From Polaribacter sp. ALD11 (GTDB lineage Bacteria > Bacteroidota > Bacteroidia > Flavobacteriales > Flavobacteriaceae), in the NCBI RefSeq assembly GCF_002831685.1, contig NZ_CP025119.1, positions 2,440,001-2,504,000 on the forward strand: 64,000 nucleotides of DNA, in the 5' to 3' direction. This document shows, one piece after another, positions 33,764 through 41,755 of this stretch (position 1 is its first letter; every line of letters starts with the position of its first letter). The translations under genes and the position numbers were made by a program. The notes under the pieces are model-generated. The model saw nothing but the letters and a program-made list of their open reading frames with translations, made no database searches and was not told the DNA's origin.

Positions 33764-34546
33764 ATGAACATAAATTTATTAAAAGTAGTTTTAGTTGGTA
33801 GTATCCTTTTTTCTTGTACATCAGAAAAAGAAGATAATTTAGATGGAGGAAATAACGGAAATACAAACGTTGTTGCAAATAGACAAGCCACAGGTTCTTC
33901 TGCAAATGATTTGCTTTCTGCAGATATCTTTAAAAAATTGGTTGTTGAAATTGCATATATAGAAGGTTTTAAACCAACAGAAACAGCAAAAAACAACTTT
34001 AAAGAATTTATAGAAAAGAGTACTTTTAAACCAGAAGGAGTTGTCTTTATTGAAAAACAAATTCCGGCTACAGGTAAAACAGTGTATAATTTAGAAGAAG
34101 TAGTTGCTTTAGAAAAAGAACACAGAACTAAATACAATGCTAATACTACAATTGCAGTTTGGGTGTTATTTATTGATGGAAAATCTTCTAAAGACACCAA
34201 TCAAGGTTCCATTTTAGGTGCTGCATATTGGAACACCTCTTTTGTAATTTACGAAGAAACAATTCACAATTTAAGTGATGGTACATTCGAACCAGAAAGA
34301 AGTTTGTTAGAAAGCTCAGTAATTAATCATGAATTTGGTCATATTTTAGGCTTAACAAATTTAGGAAGCGATTTACAAAGCGATCACGAAGATGCAGACC
34401 ACCCAAAACATTGTATTGTAGAAGACTGTTTAATGTATTGGGCAGCAGAAACCAGCCAAGGAATTGGCAGTATGATTTCTGGAGGGAATGTGCCGAATTT
34501 AGACACGCAATGTTTGGCAGATTTAAAAGCAAATGGCGGAAGATAA
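33764..34546 (+). CDS. Lipoprotein zinc metalloprotease (matrixin-like)
   Basis: A 260-residue lipoprotein: lipobox LFSC with lipid attachment at Cys18. The catalytic motif is NHEFGHILGLTNLG, with H189, E190 and H193. The third zinc ligand is probably a His in the following SDHEDADHPKHC stretch (H208, H213 or H216). Two Cys (C217, C222) frame HCIVEDCLMYW, which carries the Met-turn candidate M224. The pattern resembles the metzincin-type 'membrane metalloprotease' found in Flavobacteriia. It would be surface- or periplasm-exposed. The substrate is unknown. It lies between the lipoprotein and the beta-barrel gene. Confidence 0.85.
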   Translation: MNINLLKVVLVGSILFSCTSEKEDNLDGGNNGNTNVVANRQATGSSANDLLSADIFKKLVVEIAYIEGFKPTETAKNNFKEFIEKSTFKPEGVVFIEKQIPATGKTVYNLEEVVALEKEHRTKYNANTTIAVWVLFIDGKSSKDTNQGSILGAAYWNTSFVIYEETIHNLSDGTFEPERSLLESSVINHEFGHILGLTNLGSDLQSDHEDADHPKHCIVEDCLMYWAAETSQGIGSMISGGNVPNLDTQCLADLKANGGR

Positions 34547-34571
34547 TTTGATAATTTAAATAATTAAAAAG

Positions 34572-35159
34572 ATGAAAAAAATATATATAACCATAGCTTT
34601 ATTGATTACTAGTGTAATATCATTAAGCGCACAAGATAGAAAAAATAAAGCGACAGCAGGTATTAAAGGAGGATATAACCTTTCTTCTGTTAGTTTTGAT
34701 GGAACTTCAGAAACCTCAAAATTACACGGATTTCATGTTGGTATTTATGGCGAATCTTACATTGGAAAATACCTATCTATTCAACCAGAAATTTTATACT
34801 CGCAACAAGGATATAAAATTGTAGATGATAGCGGAACGTACACACAAAAATTAGATTATATAAATATTCCATTGATGTTGAAACTGTATCCTGTAAAAAG
34901 TTTCTTTTTAGAAGCAGGACCACAAATAGGATTTTCTATTTCACACAAAGAAACCTTTGATTCAGGTTTTATTTTGTACGATACCTCTGAAGAATTTGAA
35001 CCTAATAATTTTGATTGGGGTGTAAATTTAGGAGCAGGTTTTAAAAGTGATGCAGGCGTAAGTTTAGGCGCAAGATATCACATTGGTCAAAGTGATATTT
35101 ATGATGAAGACAAACCCAAAAATAGAGTTTGGCAAATCTATTTAGGATTTGAATTTTAG
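34572..35159 (+). CDS. Outer-membrane beta-barrel protein (PorT-like)
   Basis: A 195-residue exported protein: signal peptide MKKIYITIALLITSVISLSA, then about eight amphipathic beta strands (GIKGGYNLSSVSF, GFHVGIYGESYIG, YLSIQPEILYSQQGY, YINIPLMLKLYPVKSFFLEAGPQIGF) and a final strand ending in phenylalanine (WQIYLGFEF), the usual C-terminal signal for insertion by BAM. This is the outer-membrane beta-barrel domain (OMP_b-brl/PorT type). It is 25 bases after the metalloprotease gene, so the two are co-transcribed. Confidence 0.9.
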   Translation: MKKIYITIALLITSVISLSAQDRKNKATAGIKGGYNLSSVSFDGTSETSKLHGFHVGIYGESYIGKYLSIQPEILYSQQGYKIVDDSGTYTQKLDYINIPLMLKLYPVKSFFLEAGPQIGFSISHKETFDSGFILYDTSEEFEPNNFDWGVNLGAGFKSDAGVSLGARYHIGQSDIYDEDKPKNRVWQIYLGFEF

Positions 35160-35172
35160 TTAGAACTAAGTT

Positions 35173-35204
35173 AAAAGAGAAGTAATTTTACTTCTCTTTT
35201 TTTG
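35173..35204 (+). terminator. Terminator of the secreted-protein unit
   Basis: AAAAGAGAAGTAA (35173-35185) pairs with TTACTTCTCTTTT (35188-35200), followed by T residues to 35204. It overlaps the 3' end of the small minus-strand ORF 35188-35295. Confidence 0.75.
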
Positions 35205-35295
35205 TTATTTTATATATCAAGTAACCAAAACCAACAACAAAGTGTAAAATTATTACGGCAGCTACTATATATAAGGTGGTGTTAGAAGTATTCAT
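35188..35295 (-). CDS. Small membrane protein (35 aa)
   Basis: An ATG at 35295 opens 35 codons: MNTSNTTLYIVAAVIILHFV, a Gly-containing helix end (VGFGYLIYKI) and a Lys-rich tail ending at TAA 35188-35190. The single transmembrane helix followed by a positive C-terminus is a common plan for Bacteroidota small membrane proteins. It begins 45 bases from the end of the pseudouridine synthase gene on the same strand. Too short for confident family assignment, and expression is unproven. Confidence 0.5.
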   Translation of the reverse strand: MNTSNTTLYIVAAVIILHFVVGFGYLIYKITKKEK

Positions 35296-35339
35296 ACCAC
35301 AAAATTATAAATATATTTCTTCTTTTTGTGTGACATTTA

Positions 35340-35909
35340 TCACATAAAAGTAGCTACTTCTTTTACGCCACTAATTTCTAAATCTCCTAATTTTATTTCG
35401 CCAATTCTTACACGAATTAAACGTAAGGTAGGCAAACCTACAGCAGCAGTCATTTTTCTAACTTGTCTAAATTTTCCTTCTCTTATAATAATCGAAACCC
35501 AACTTGTGGGTCCGTGTCTTTCATCTCTAATTTTCATGCTTCTTAGCGGAAATTTAGGATCCTCAATCATAAAAGCTACCCCAGGTTTGGTCATGTATTT
35601 TTTTCCATTAAAACCAATTTCTACACCCGTTTTTAATTGTTCAATTTCTTTCTTTGTGATTACTCCATCAACTTGTACATAATATTCCTTTTCGTATTTA
35701 TTACTTCTAATTTCTGCGGAAACTTTGCCGTCTGTTGTTAATAAAAGTAACCCTTCCGAAGGCACATCTAAACGACCAATTGCCATTGTTCCTTCAGGAA
35801 AATCGTGTAATTCTCCCAATAGTTTTTTCTTCCGCTTTGCGGGATTTACAAACTGAGAAATCATTCCCCAAGGTTTATGAATAACAAAGTGACGGTGTTT
35901 TTCTATCAA
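35340..35909 (-). CDS. RluE/RsuA-family pseudouridine synthase
   Basis: A 189-residue enzyme. The catalytic motif is AIGRLDVPSEGLLLLTTDG (Asp48). It begins HFVIHKPWGMISQF, and the C-terminus has EGKFRQVRKMTAAVGLPTLRLIRVRIGE, typical of the RsuA/RluB/E/F group. It has no N-terminal S4 domain, as in RluE, and so probably modifies 23S rRNA. It isomerises a uridine in rRNA. It lies one base after the aldose epimerase-like gene on the same strand, so the genes probably share a transcript. Confidence 0.92.
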   Translation of the reverse strand: MIEKHRHFVIHKPWGMISQFVNPAKRKKKLLGELHDFPEGTMAIGRLDVPSEGLLLLTTDGKVSAEIRSNKYEKEYYVQVDGVITKKEIEQLKTGVEIGFNGKKYMTKPGVAFMIEDPKFPLRSMKIRDERHGPTSWVSIIIREGKFRQVRKMTAAVGLPTLRLIRVRIGEIKLGDLEISGVKEVATFM

Positions 35910-35910
35910 A

Positions 35911-36708
35911 CTATAAAATTTTAATTGCTACAGAAAAACTATTTTTTCCTTTGGATAAATGCATGTTATCTTCAGAGAATTTTTGGTCAGTATAAGAAGT
36001 ATATTGTGTAATTGGTTCTATGCAAACCATGTTATTAACTTCTGTCCAAAGCATAAAATTATCAAAGCCTTTTGTAGTAATTTCTAAATCCTTTTTATCA
36101 ATATTTTTTAGAATGATTTTATCAGAATTTAAAATAGGAAACGCATTAGAACCTACTTTTTTTATCTCCTCTAAATTGAAACTTTTATCATTAGAAACAA
36201 AAGTTTCTTTACCAGTATTAGATAATAAAAAAGCAGGATGATAACCCAACATAAAAGGCATTCCTTTTTCTGAATGGATAATAAAATCGATTGTTAAAAT
36301 ATCATTACTTAGAGTAAAATTCTTTTCAAACGTAAAATCAAAAGGCCAAAATAAATGTTTTTCAGATGATTTTTCTGGAAATTTACTGTTCTTTATTTTC
36401 GTATTTTTTTTATATTTTTTGATGAATTTTACGCTGTTTTCATCCGAAGAAATTAAAATATACTCTAATTCTCTTAACAAACCATGTTGATCTAAAACAG
36501 TATCTCCTTTGTTAGTATGAACTCTAAAATTATTTTTAGAAGTTGGGCCAATTACAGGAAACATTTCATCATCAGAATTACGCCAACCTTTGTTTCCTTT
36601 TTGATGAATATATTCTAGATTATCTTTCTTTAAACTTAGTAATTCTCCTTTTCCAATAGTAACTTTAGAGTCTTTACCTTTAGAAATTAAAGATATTATA
36701 TTTTTCAT
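35911..36708 (-). CDS. Aldose 1-epimerase family protein
   Basis: A 265-residue galactose-mutarotase-fold protein. The family-type elements are MFPVIGPTSKNNFRVHTNKG, VLDQHGLLRELEY (the family's first catalytic His region), MPFMLGYHPAFLLSNTG (the second His) and FDNFMLWTEVNNMVCIEPIT. Members equilibrate the anomers of aldoses or act on hexose phosphates. Which sugar is used cannot be told. The gene lies between dinD and a pseudouridine synthase, 1 base from each, forming a minus-strand cluster of three genes. Confidence 0.87.
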   Translation of the reverse strand: MKNIISLISKGKDSKVTIGKGELLSLKKDNLEYIHQKGNKGWRNSDDEMFPVIGPTSKNNFRVHTNKGDTVLDQHGLLRELEYILISSDENSVKFIKKYKKNTKIKNSKFPEKSSEKHLFWPFDFTFEKNFTLSNDILTIDFIIHSEKGMPFMLGYHPAFLLSNTGKETFVSNDKSFNLEEIKKVGSNAFPILNSDKIILKNIDKKDLEITTKGFDNFMLWTEVNNMVCIEPITQYTSYTDQKFSEDNMHLSKGKNSFSVAIKIL

Positions 36709-36709
36709 A

Positions 36710-37549
36710 TTAATTCAATTTTTTAGGGTTCTTACCTAATTTTTTTGATTCAGAATTTACTCTTCTTTCTAATTTTTTAATATCTTCTTCTGGAGGTAAG
36801 TTTTCAGGTTTAATACCTCTTTCAAGTAATATTTTTCTAACAGAACTATTATTTGTAACATGCTCGTTAGAGATACTATTTTCTGTTCTTAAATCTTTTT
36901 CTTTGGTATTAAAAACAGTTATTTCTGTTGCAAAATCTTTCGCTTTAATTGTTATGGTTGGTAAATAATCTGCTAAAGCCCTACTATTTGGAATATTTAA
37001 TTTAGCTTTCATTTGTTTTGTAGACTTGCCAAATAAAGCTTGGTCACCTTTACTTCTTATCAACCCAAAATTTCTGTCATTACCAGTTTTTTCATAGATT
37101 AATTCAGATAAATCTTTTTCTGACAGTGTTAACTTTTGTCTTGCCTGTAAACGTTCCCAATCTTTAATTCTTTGTTCAATTAGTTCAAATTTTCTTGTTT
37201 GCATTGCAAAATAATTTTGAGCAAAAGCGATGCTTTCTTTTCTAGGGTCTCCATTTTGAGCTATTAAATAACAAGCATATCTTGTTAGCATTATATCTTC
37301 TATTTCCCTTTCACTCCCTGAACCTAATGAAACCATTTTGTTGACGCCAACAAAATGGTCTGAGATAAGATTATTAGTTACTTCGCATGCTGTTTTAGAT
37401 TTAAAAATTACTTTTTGAAAATTTCTCCATTCAGAATAACCTAACAATTGTTGTAAATCCCTAGCAAACCAAAACTCTATACCACTTTCAGTAGTTTGAG
37501 AATAGTCCTCAAAATTTTTAGTTAAGCTTTGTACAATTTCTTTTTTCAT
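36710..37549 (-). CDS. dinD: DNA damage-inducible protein D
   Basis: A 279-residue DinD-family protein. I start it at the ATG at 37549 (MKKEIVQSLTKNFEDYSQTT); upstream codons lie in the intergenic region. Recognisable elements are ESGIEFWFARDLQQLLGYSE, WRNFQKVI and the BRO-N-like fold, then EREIEDIMLTRYACYLIAQ, NGDPRKESIAFAQNYFA and DRNFGLIRSKGDQALFGKST. In E. coli DinD is part of the SOS regulon and antagonises RecA function. It is divergent from recA with a 99-base gap, which supports a shared DNA-damage role. Confidence 0.9.
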   Translation of the reverse strand: MKKEIVQSLTKNFEDYSQTTESGIEFWFARDLQQLLGYSEWRNFQKVIFKSKTACEVTNNLISDHFVGVNKMVSLGSGSEREIEDIMLTRYACYLIAQNGDPRKESIAFAQNYFAMQTRKFELIEQRIKDWERLQARQKLTLSEKDLSELIYEKTGNDRNFGLIRSKGDQALFGKSTKQMKAKLNIPNSRALADYLPTITIKAKDFATEITVFNTKEKDLRTENSISNEHVTNNSSVRKILLERGIKPENLPPEEDIKKLERRVNSESKKLGKNPKKLN

Positions 37550-37648
37550 CTTTTTCAATTTTTTATAAAAATACAAAAAAAGATGTGTAAAAAAACAAAC
37601 TCTTTTCGTAACTTGTGGCACTTATTCAAATACAAAAAAGACAGATAA

Positions 37649-38656
37649 ATGGCGACAGATAAAGAAAAAACAGCAAAATTAAAAGCGCTTCAACTTACAC
37701 TAGATAAGTTAGATAAAACATACGGTAAAGGTGCTGTAATGAAGTTAGGTGATGTAGTTACTGAAGATATAGATGCAATTTCATCGGGTTCTTTAGGCTT
37801 AGATTTAGCTTTAGGCGTTGGTGGTTATCCAAGAGGAAGAGTAATTGAAATCTACGGACCAGAATCTTCTGGTAAAACTACTTTAACCTTACATGCAATT
37901 GCTGAGGCTCAAAAAGCGGGAGGAATTGCAGCATTTATTGATGCAGAACATGCATTCGATAAATTTTACGCAGAAAATCTAGGTGTAGATATAGATAATT
38001 TAATTATTTCTCAACCAGATCATGGTGAACAAGCATTAGAAATTGCCGAAAACTTAATTCGTTCTGGTGCAATAGATATTGTTGTTATTGATTCTGTTGC
38101 GGCATTAACGCCAAAAGCAGAGATTGAAGGAGAAATGGGAGATTCTAAAATGGGTTTACATGCTCGTTTAATGTCTCAAGCATTGCGTAAATTAACGGGT
38201 ACTATTTCTAAAACAAAATGTACCGTTATTTTTATTAACCAATTACGTGAGAAGATTGGAGTAATGTTCGGTAACCCAGAAACTACAACGGGTGGTAACG
38301 CATTAAAATTTTATGCTTCTGTAAGATTAGATATTAGAAGAAGAACACAAATTAAAGACGGAGACAAAGTTATTGGAAACAGTACTAAAGTTAAAGTTGT
38401 TAAAAATAAAGTAGCACCACCGTTTCAAATTGCAGAATTTGATATTATGTACGGACAAGGAATTTCTAAAGTTGGTGAGATTTTAGATATTGGTGTAGAA
38501 TTAGGTATTGTTAAGAAAAGCGGTTCTTGGTTTAGTTATGGTGAAACAAAACTAGGGCAAGGTAGAGATGCTGTAAAAGGTTTAATTAAAGACAATCCTG
38601 AATTAGCAGAAGAACTTGAAGGAAAAATAAAAGATGCTATTGAAAATCAAGAATAA
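37649..38656 (+). CDS. recA: Recombinase RecA
   Basis: A 335-residue RecA. It has Walker [15 protein letters not shown] (from residue 70), the [22 protein letters not shown] linker, Walker B ([14 protein letters not shown]), loop 1 ([20 protein letters not shown]) and loop 2 ([20 protein letters not shown]). It forms ATP-dependent filaments on single-stranded DNA for homologous recombination and the DNA damage response. The full domain set is present. It is divergent from dinD. No LexA-type palindrome was seen in the shared promoter region, so control is not clear from sequence. Confidence 0.98.
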   Translation: MATDKEKTAKLKALQLTLDKLDKTYGKGAVMKLGDVVTEDIDAISSGSLGLDLALGVGGYPRGRVIEIYGPESSGKTTLTLHAIAEAQKAGGIAAFIDAEHAFDKFYAENLGVDIDNLIISQPDHGEQALEIAENLIRSGAIDIVVIDSVAALTPKAEIEGEMGDSKMGLHARLMSQALRKLTGTISKTKCTVIFINQLREKIGVMFGNPETTTGGNALKFYASVRLDIRRRTQIKDGDKVIGNSTKVKVVKNKVAPPFQIAEFDIMYGQGISKVGEILDIGVELGIVKKSGSWFSYGETKLGQGRDAVKGLIKDNPELAEELEGKIKDAIENQE

Positions 38657-38687
38657 GTTTATTTAAAAGTTCTAACTATTATTTTAT

Positions 38688-38727
38688 AAAATCGTCATAG
38701 AAATAATCAATCTGTGACGATTTTTTT
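38688..38727 (+). terminator. Terminator after recA
   Basis: AAAATCGTCA (38688-38697) pairs with TGACGATTTT (38715-38724) followed by a T-run to 38727. It lies immediately before the next gene's start at 38731. Confidence 0.8.
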
Positions 38728-38730
38728 ATT

Positions 38731-39279
38731 ATGATTACTATATCACAAAACATACAATTAAGAACCATTTTAAGTTCAGACTGCACAGCTCTTTTTAAGT
38801 TGATGAAAGAAGTCTACCCTTCGGCTTACAGTCATTTTTGGACTGATAATGGAGATTGGTATGTGAATTCTCAATATTCTAAAGAAAATATTTTAAGAGA
38901 ATTATCCGAAGAAAAAGCAGCATATTATTTTGTTTTATATAATGATGAAGTTGTAGGTAATTTTAGAATTATTTGGGATGAAAAATTAGCAGGTGTATCC
39001 GAAGAAAAGCAATTAAAACTACATAGAATTTATCTGCACCCAAAAACACAAGGAAATGGAATAGGAAAAAAACTACTTTCTTGGTTAGAAGAAAAAGCAG
39101 TTAAAAAGAACTATAAAATTATTTGGTTAGACGCAATGAATGAACAACCCCAAGCTTTTCAGTTTTATAAAAAGAGGGGTTATTATTATCATTCTCATAC
39201 TTCTCTACCTTTTAAATTATTACATGAAGAGGTTCGAAAAATGAGTCAGCTCTATAAAAAGCTTTCAATTACTCTTTAG
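38731..39279 (+). CDS. GNAT family N-acetyltransferase
   Basis: A 182-residue acetyltransferase: opening IQLRTILSSDCTALFKLMKEVY, then a strand-rich middle (YYFVLYNDEVVGNFRIIW), and the acetyl-CoA pocket LHRIYLHPKTQGNGIGKKLLSWLEEKAV with the Q/RxxGxG/A pattern (QGNGIG). It ends FQFYKKRGYYYHSHTSLPF. The substrate is unknown. Its 3' end overlaps the antisense small PspC-like gene by 11 bases. The start codon is only four bases after the recA terminator. Confidence 0.9.
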   Translation: MITISQNIQLRTILSSDCTALFKLMKEVYPSAYSHFWTDNGDWYVNSQYSKENILRELSEEKAAYYFVLYNDEVVGNFRIIWDEKLAGVSEEKQLKLHRIYLHPKTQGNGIGKKLLSWLEEKAVKKNYKIIWLDAMNEQPQAFQFYKKRGYYYHSHTSLPFKLLHEEVRKMSQLYKKLSITL

Positions 39280-39421
39280 ATAATATTTTTACTAACCAAA
39301 GAATTAGATACGCTCCAATACCAAAACCAGCTAATAAAACTAATAGCACAAACAATATTCGAATATTTTTTGCTGTAAATTTTGTTTTTGTACTCAACCA
39401 CTCGCATACACCTAAAATCAT
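39269..39421 (-). CDS. Short PspC-domain membrane protein (50 aa)
   Basis: An ATG at 39421 opens a 50-codon frame: MILGVCEWLSTKTKFTAKNI followed by a transmembrane helix (RILFVLLVLLAGFGIGAYLILWLV) and KILSKE. The GVCEWLS start and the helix with G-x-G-x-Y match the core of PspC (phage-shock) proteins, shortened to one domain without the usual extra parts. Its last 11 bases overlap the antisense end of the acetyltransferase gene. dut follows on the same strand (stop 39509 lies on the far side), so co-transcription with dut is possible. Confidence 0.7.
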   Translation of the reverse strand: MILGVCEWLSTKTKFTAKNIRILFVLLVLLAGFGIGAYLILWLVKILSKE

Positions 39422-39508
39422 AATTTTTATTTTTTAAATTCCTATTTCATAGAAAAAATAGTTATAAATAAATCTAAAAACAATTGTTTTTAGAAACGTT
39501 TTTACTAT

Positions 39509-39940
39509 TTAAACACCAGTACTCCCAAAACCGCCAGAACCACGTTTAGTTTCACTTAAAACGGTAACTTCTTGCCAATTTACACGTTCATGTTTTGCAA
39601 TTATTAATTGCGCAATTCTTTCGCCATCGTTTACAATAAAAACTTCATTAGAAAGGTTTACTAAAATTACACCAATTTCACCTCTATAATCTGCATCTAC
39701 AGTTCCAGGAGCATTTAAAACAGTAACTCCTTTTTTAGCAGCTAAACCACTTCTTGGTCTTACTTGTGCTTCAAAACCAACTGGTAAAGCTATAAATAGA
39801 CCTGTTTTTACAATAGCCCTTTCTAAAGGCTTAAGAGTAATCGATTCTTCAATATTAGCTCTTAAATCCATTCCCGCAGCACCTTCAGTTTCATAATTGG
39901 GTGTTGCGTGTTTAGAATTGTTAATTATTTGTACGTTCAT
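39509..39940 (-). CDS. dut: dUTP diphosphatase
   Basis: A 143-residue trimeric dUTPase with all five motifs: GMDLRA (1), [13 protein letters not shown] (2), [15 protein letters not shown] (3), [11 protein letters not shown] (4) and [10 protein letters not shown] (5, the C-terminal arm). It hydrolyses dUTP to dUMP and pyrophosphate, preventing uracil incorporation in DNA and supplying dUMP for thymidylate synthesis. A TATCTTTG promoter element is at 39963-39970 on the minus strand. It is divergent from gpsA and downstream of nothing on its own strand. Confidence 0.97.
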   Translation of the reverse strand: MNVQIINNSKHATPNYETEGAAGMDLRANIEESITLKPLERAIVKTGLFIALPVGFEAQVRPRSGLAAKKGVTVLNAPGTVDADYRGEIGVILVNLSNEVFIVNDGERIAQLIIAKHERVNWQEVTVLSETKRGSGGFGSTGV

Positions 39941-39962
39941 GATTTATTAAAAAGATTTATTA

Positions 39963-39970
39963 CAAAGATA
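39963..39970 (-). promoter_or_regulatory. -7 promoter element of dut
   Basis: Minus-strand TATCTTTG, an exact TAnnTTTG match, lies 22 bases before the dut start. A good -33 TTG is not visible. Confidence 0.5.
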
Positions 39971-40010
39971 ATAATTCATACTAGCATTCATCATTAGATA
40001 CTAATTTTCT

Positions 40011-40018
40011 TACTTTTG
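40011..40018 (+). promoter_or_regulatory. -7 promoter element of gpsA
   Basis: TACTTTTG fits TAnnTTTG and lies 20 bases before the gpsA start. An in-frame-free four-codon ORF (40028-40042, ATG AAT GAA CGA TGA) overlaps the gpsA ATG as ATGA. Confidence 0.5.
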
Positions 40019-40038
40019 AGGTTTAAAATGAATGAACG

Positions 40039-41034
40039 ATGAATGATCAGAAAAAAGTAGCAGTTTTAGGTGGTGGAAGTTGGGCAACCGCCATTGTAAA
40101 AATGCTTACAGAAAACTTAGAGACTGTTGGTTGGTATATGAGAAGTAAATCTGCCATAGAACATATAAAGAAAAATAACCATAACCCTACATATCTTAGA
40201 GCTGCAGATGTTTATGCAGCTCAATTAGAGTTATCTAGTGACATTAATAAAATTGTTGCAAATTATGATGTACTAATTTTTGCGATTCCTTCTGCTTTTT
40301 TAATGGGCGAACTAGAAAAGTTAAAAAAATCATTAGATGGTAAAATTATCTTTTCTGCAATTAAAGGAATTGTACCAGAAACGGGTTTAATTGTCGGTGA
40401 ACATTTTCATAAGACATATAATATTCCTCTTAAAGATATTGGTGTAATAACAGGGCCTTGTCATGCAGAAGAAGTTGCAATGGAACGTTTATCGTACTTA
40501 ACAATTGCGTGTCAGAACCAAGATCATGCTAAATTAATGAGCAAATCTTTAAAAAGTTGGTATATAAAAACTAAAATTTCTGATGATATTATTGGTACGG
40601 AGTATGCAGCAATGTTAAAAAATATTTACGCAGTTGCAGCCGGTATTGCCCATGGTTTGGGATATGGAGACAATTTTCAATCTGTTTTAATGAGTAATGC
40701 TATTAGAGAAATGAAACGCTTTATTAAAAAGGTTCATAAAATGAAAAGGAACATTAATGATTCTGCTTATTTGGGAGATTTATTAGTAACAGGTTATTCC
40801 GTTTTTAGCAGAAACAGACAGTTTGGTAATATGGTTGGTAAAGGATATACTGTAAAATCTGCTCAGATGGAAATGAGTATGGTTGCAGAAGGGTATTATG
40901 CTACAAAGAGTGCATTTAAAATGAAAGAAGAAAATGGCGCAAGAACACCAATTATAGATGCTGTTTTTAATGTATTATATGCCAATAAAGATGCCAAAAA
41001 AGAATTTAAAAAGTTAACGAATAAATTAGATTAA
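40039..41034 (+). CDS. gpsA: NAD(P)+-dependent glycerol-3-phosphate dehydrogenase
   Basis: A 331-residue GpsA. The Rossmann motif is VAVLGGGSWATAIVKML near the start. The family signatures AIKGIVPETGLIVGEHFHK, ITGPCHAEEVAMERL and the active-site AAMLKNIYAVAAGIAHGLGYGDN (with the catalytic Lys) are all present, and the length is normal. It makes sn-glycerol-3-phosphate from dihydroxyacetone phosphate for membrane phospholipids. The glycerol-3-phosphate oxidase glpD lies 4 kb away, with the opposite metabolic direction. The start overlaps the stop of a tiny leading ORF. Confidence 0.96.
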   Translation: MNDQKKVAVLGGGSWATAIVKMLTENLETVGWYMRSKSAIEHIKKNNHNPTYLRAADVYAAQLELSSDINKIVANYDVLIFAIPSAFLMGELEKLKKSLDGKIIFSAIKGIVPETGLIVGEHFHKTYNIPLKDIGVITGPCHAEEVAMERLSYLTIACQNQDHAKLMSKSLKSWYIKTKISDDIIGTEYAAMLKNIYAVAAGIAHGLGYGDNFQSVLMSNAIREMKRFIKKVHKMKRNINDSAYLGDLLVTGYSVFSRNRQFGNMVGKGYTVKSAQMEMSMVAEGYYATKSAFKMKEENGARTPIIDAVFNVLYANKDAKKEFKKLTNKLD

Positions 41035-41077
41035 TTGTTTAATTTTGAACATTATTACGTTTTATTAAACAAACAGA

Positions 41078-41737
41078 ATGAAAACAATACAAGAAGTTGT
41101 AGAAAGTACGATTAGAAAAACACCATTTATAGAAGAAGCCTTAAATGAAAAATTAATAAATGTTTCTTCTTTAGCAAGAATTATTTTACCCGAGGTTTCG
41201 TTAGCTTTAAAAAAGGATGTAAAGGTTGGTGCAATAATGATGGCAATTAACAGATTGTCTCCTGCAAGTGAGCTGCGTATTAGAAAAAATATTAAAAAGT
41301 TAGCTTTAGATTTAGGAGATGTAATTGTTCGTTCAGATCTATGTGATTTTACATTTAAAAACACACCTTCTCTTTTAAAGGAGATTGCGAAGATTCTAAC
41401 AAAGTCATCTGAAGATTCTGATTACTTCTTAACCGTTTCTCAAGGTATTTTTGAAACAAACATTGTTACAAGTAAAAATTTACAACCTTTTGTAAATGAA
41501 ATTTTCGAAAAAGAAACCTTAATTTCTAACGTGATAGAATTAGCTTCTATTACTATAAAACTTCCAAAAGAAAATACAGAACAATCTGGTATTTACTACT
41601 TTATTTTAAAGCAGTTGGCTTGGGCAGACATTCCTTTACAAGAAATTATTTCTACAACTAATGAAATGACAATTGTTGTAAAAGAGCACGATATCAATCA
41701 AACTTTTGCTATTTTAATGGATATGAAATTGAGTTAA
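41078..41737 (+). CDS. Conserved hypothetical protein with a possible ACT-like C-terminal domain
   Basis: A 219-residue soluble protein that I do not recognise by name. The first 95 residues are helical (MKTIQEVVESTIRKTPFIEE; SSLARIILPEVSLALKKDVK; GAIMMAINRLSPASELRIRK), suggesting a winged-helix-like DNA-binding element. The C-terminal part (about 150-219: NVIELASITIKLPKENTEQS, YYFILKQLAWADIPLQEIIS, EMTIVVKEHDINQTFAILMD) shows the beta-alpha-beta-beta-alpha-beta order of ACT amino-acid-sensing domains. A ligand-responsive regulator is possible but unproven. It lies between gpsA and an MFS exporter, 18 bases from the latter. Confidence 0.65.
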   Translation: MKTIQEVVESTIRKTPFIEEALNEKLINVSSLARIILPEVSLALKKDVKVGAIMMAINRLSPASELRIRKNIKKLALDLGDVIVRSDLCDFTFKNTPSLLKEIAKILTKSSEDSDYFLTVSQGIFETNIVTSKNLQPFVNEIFEKETLISNVIELASITIKLPKENTEQSGIYYFILKQLAWADIPLQEIISTTNEMTIVVKEHDINQTFAILMDMKLS

Positions 41738-41755
41738 TTTTTTATTTAAAAATAG

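Noticed and set aside
37550..37648. LexA box between dinD and recA
   Set aside because: No CTGT/ACAG or GAAC/GTTC-type spaced palindrome was found.
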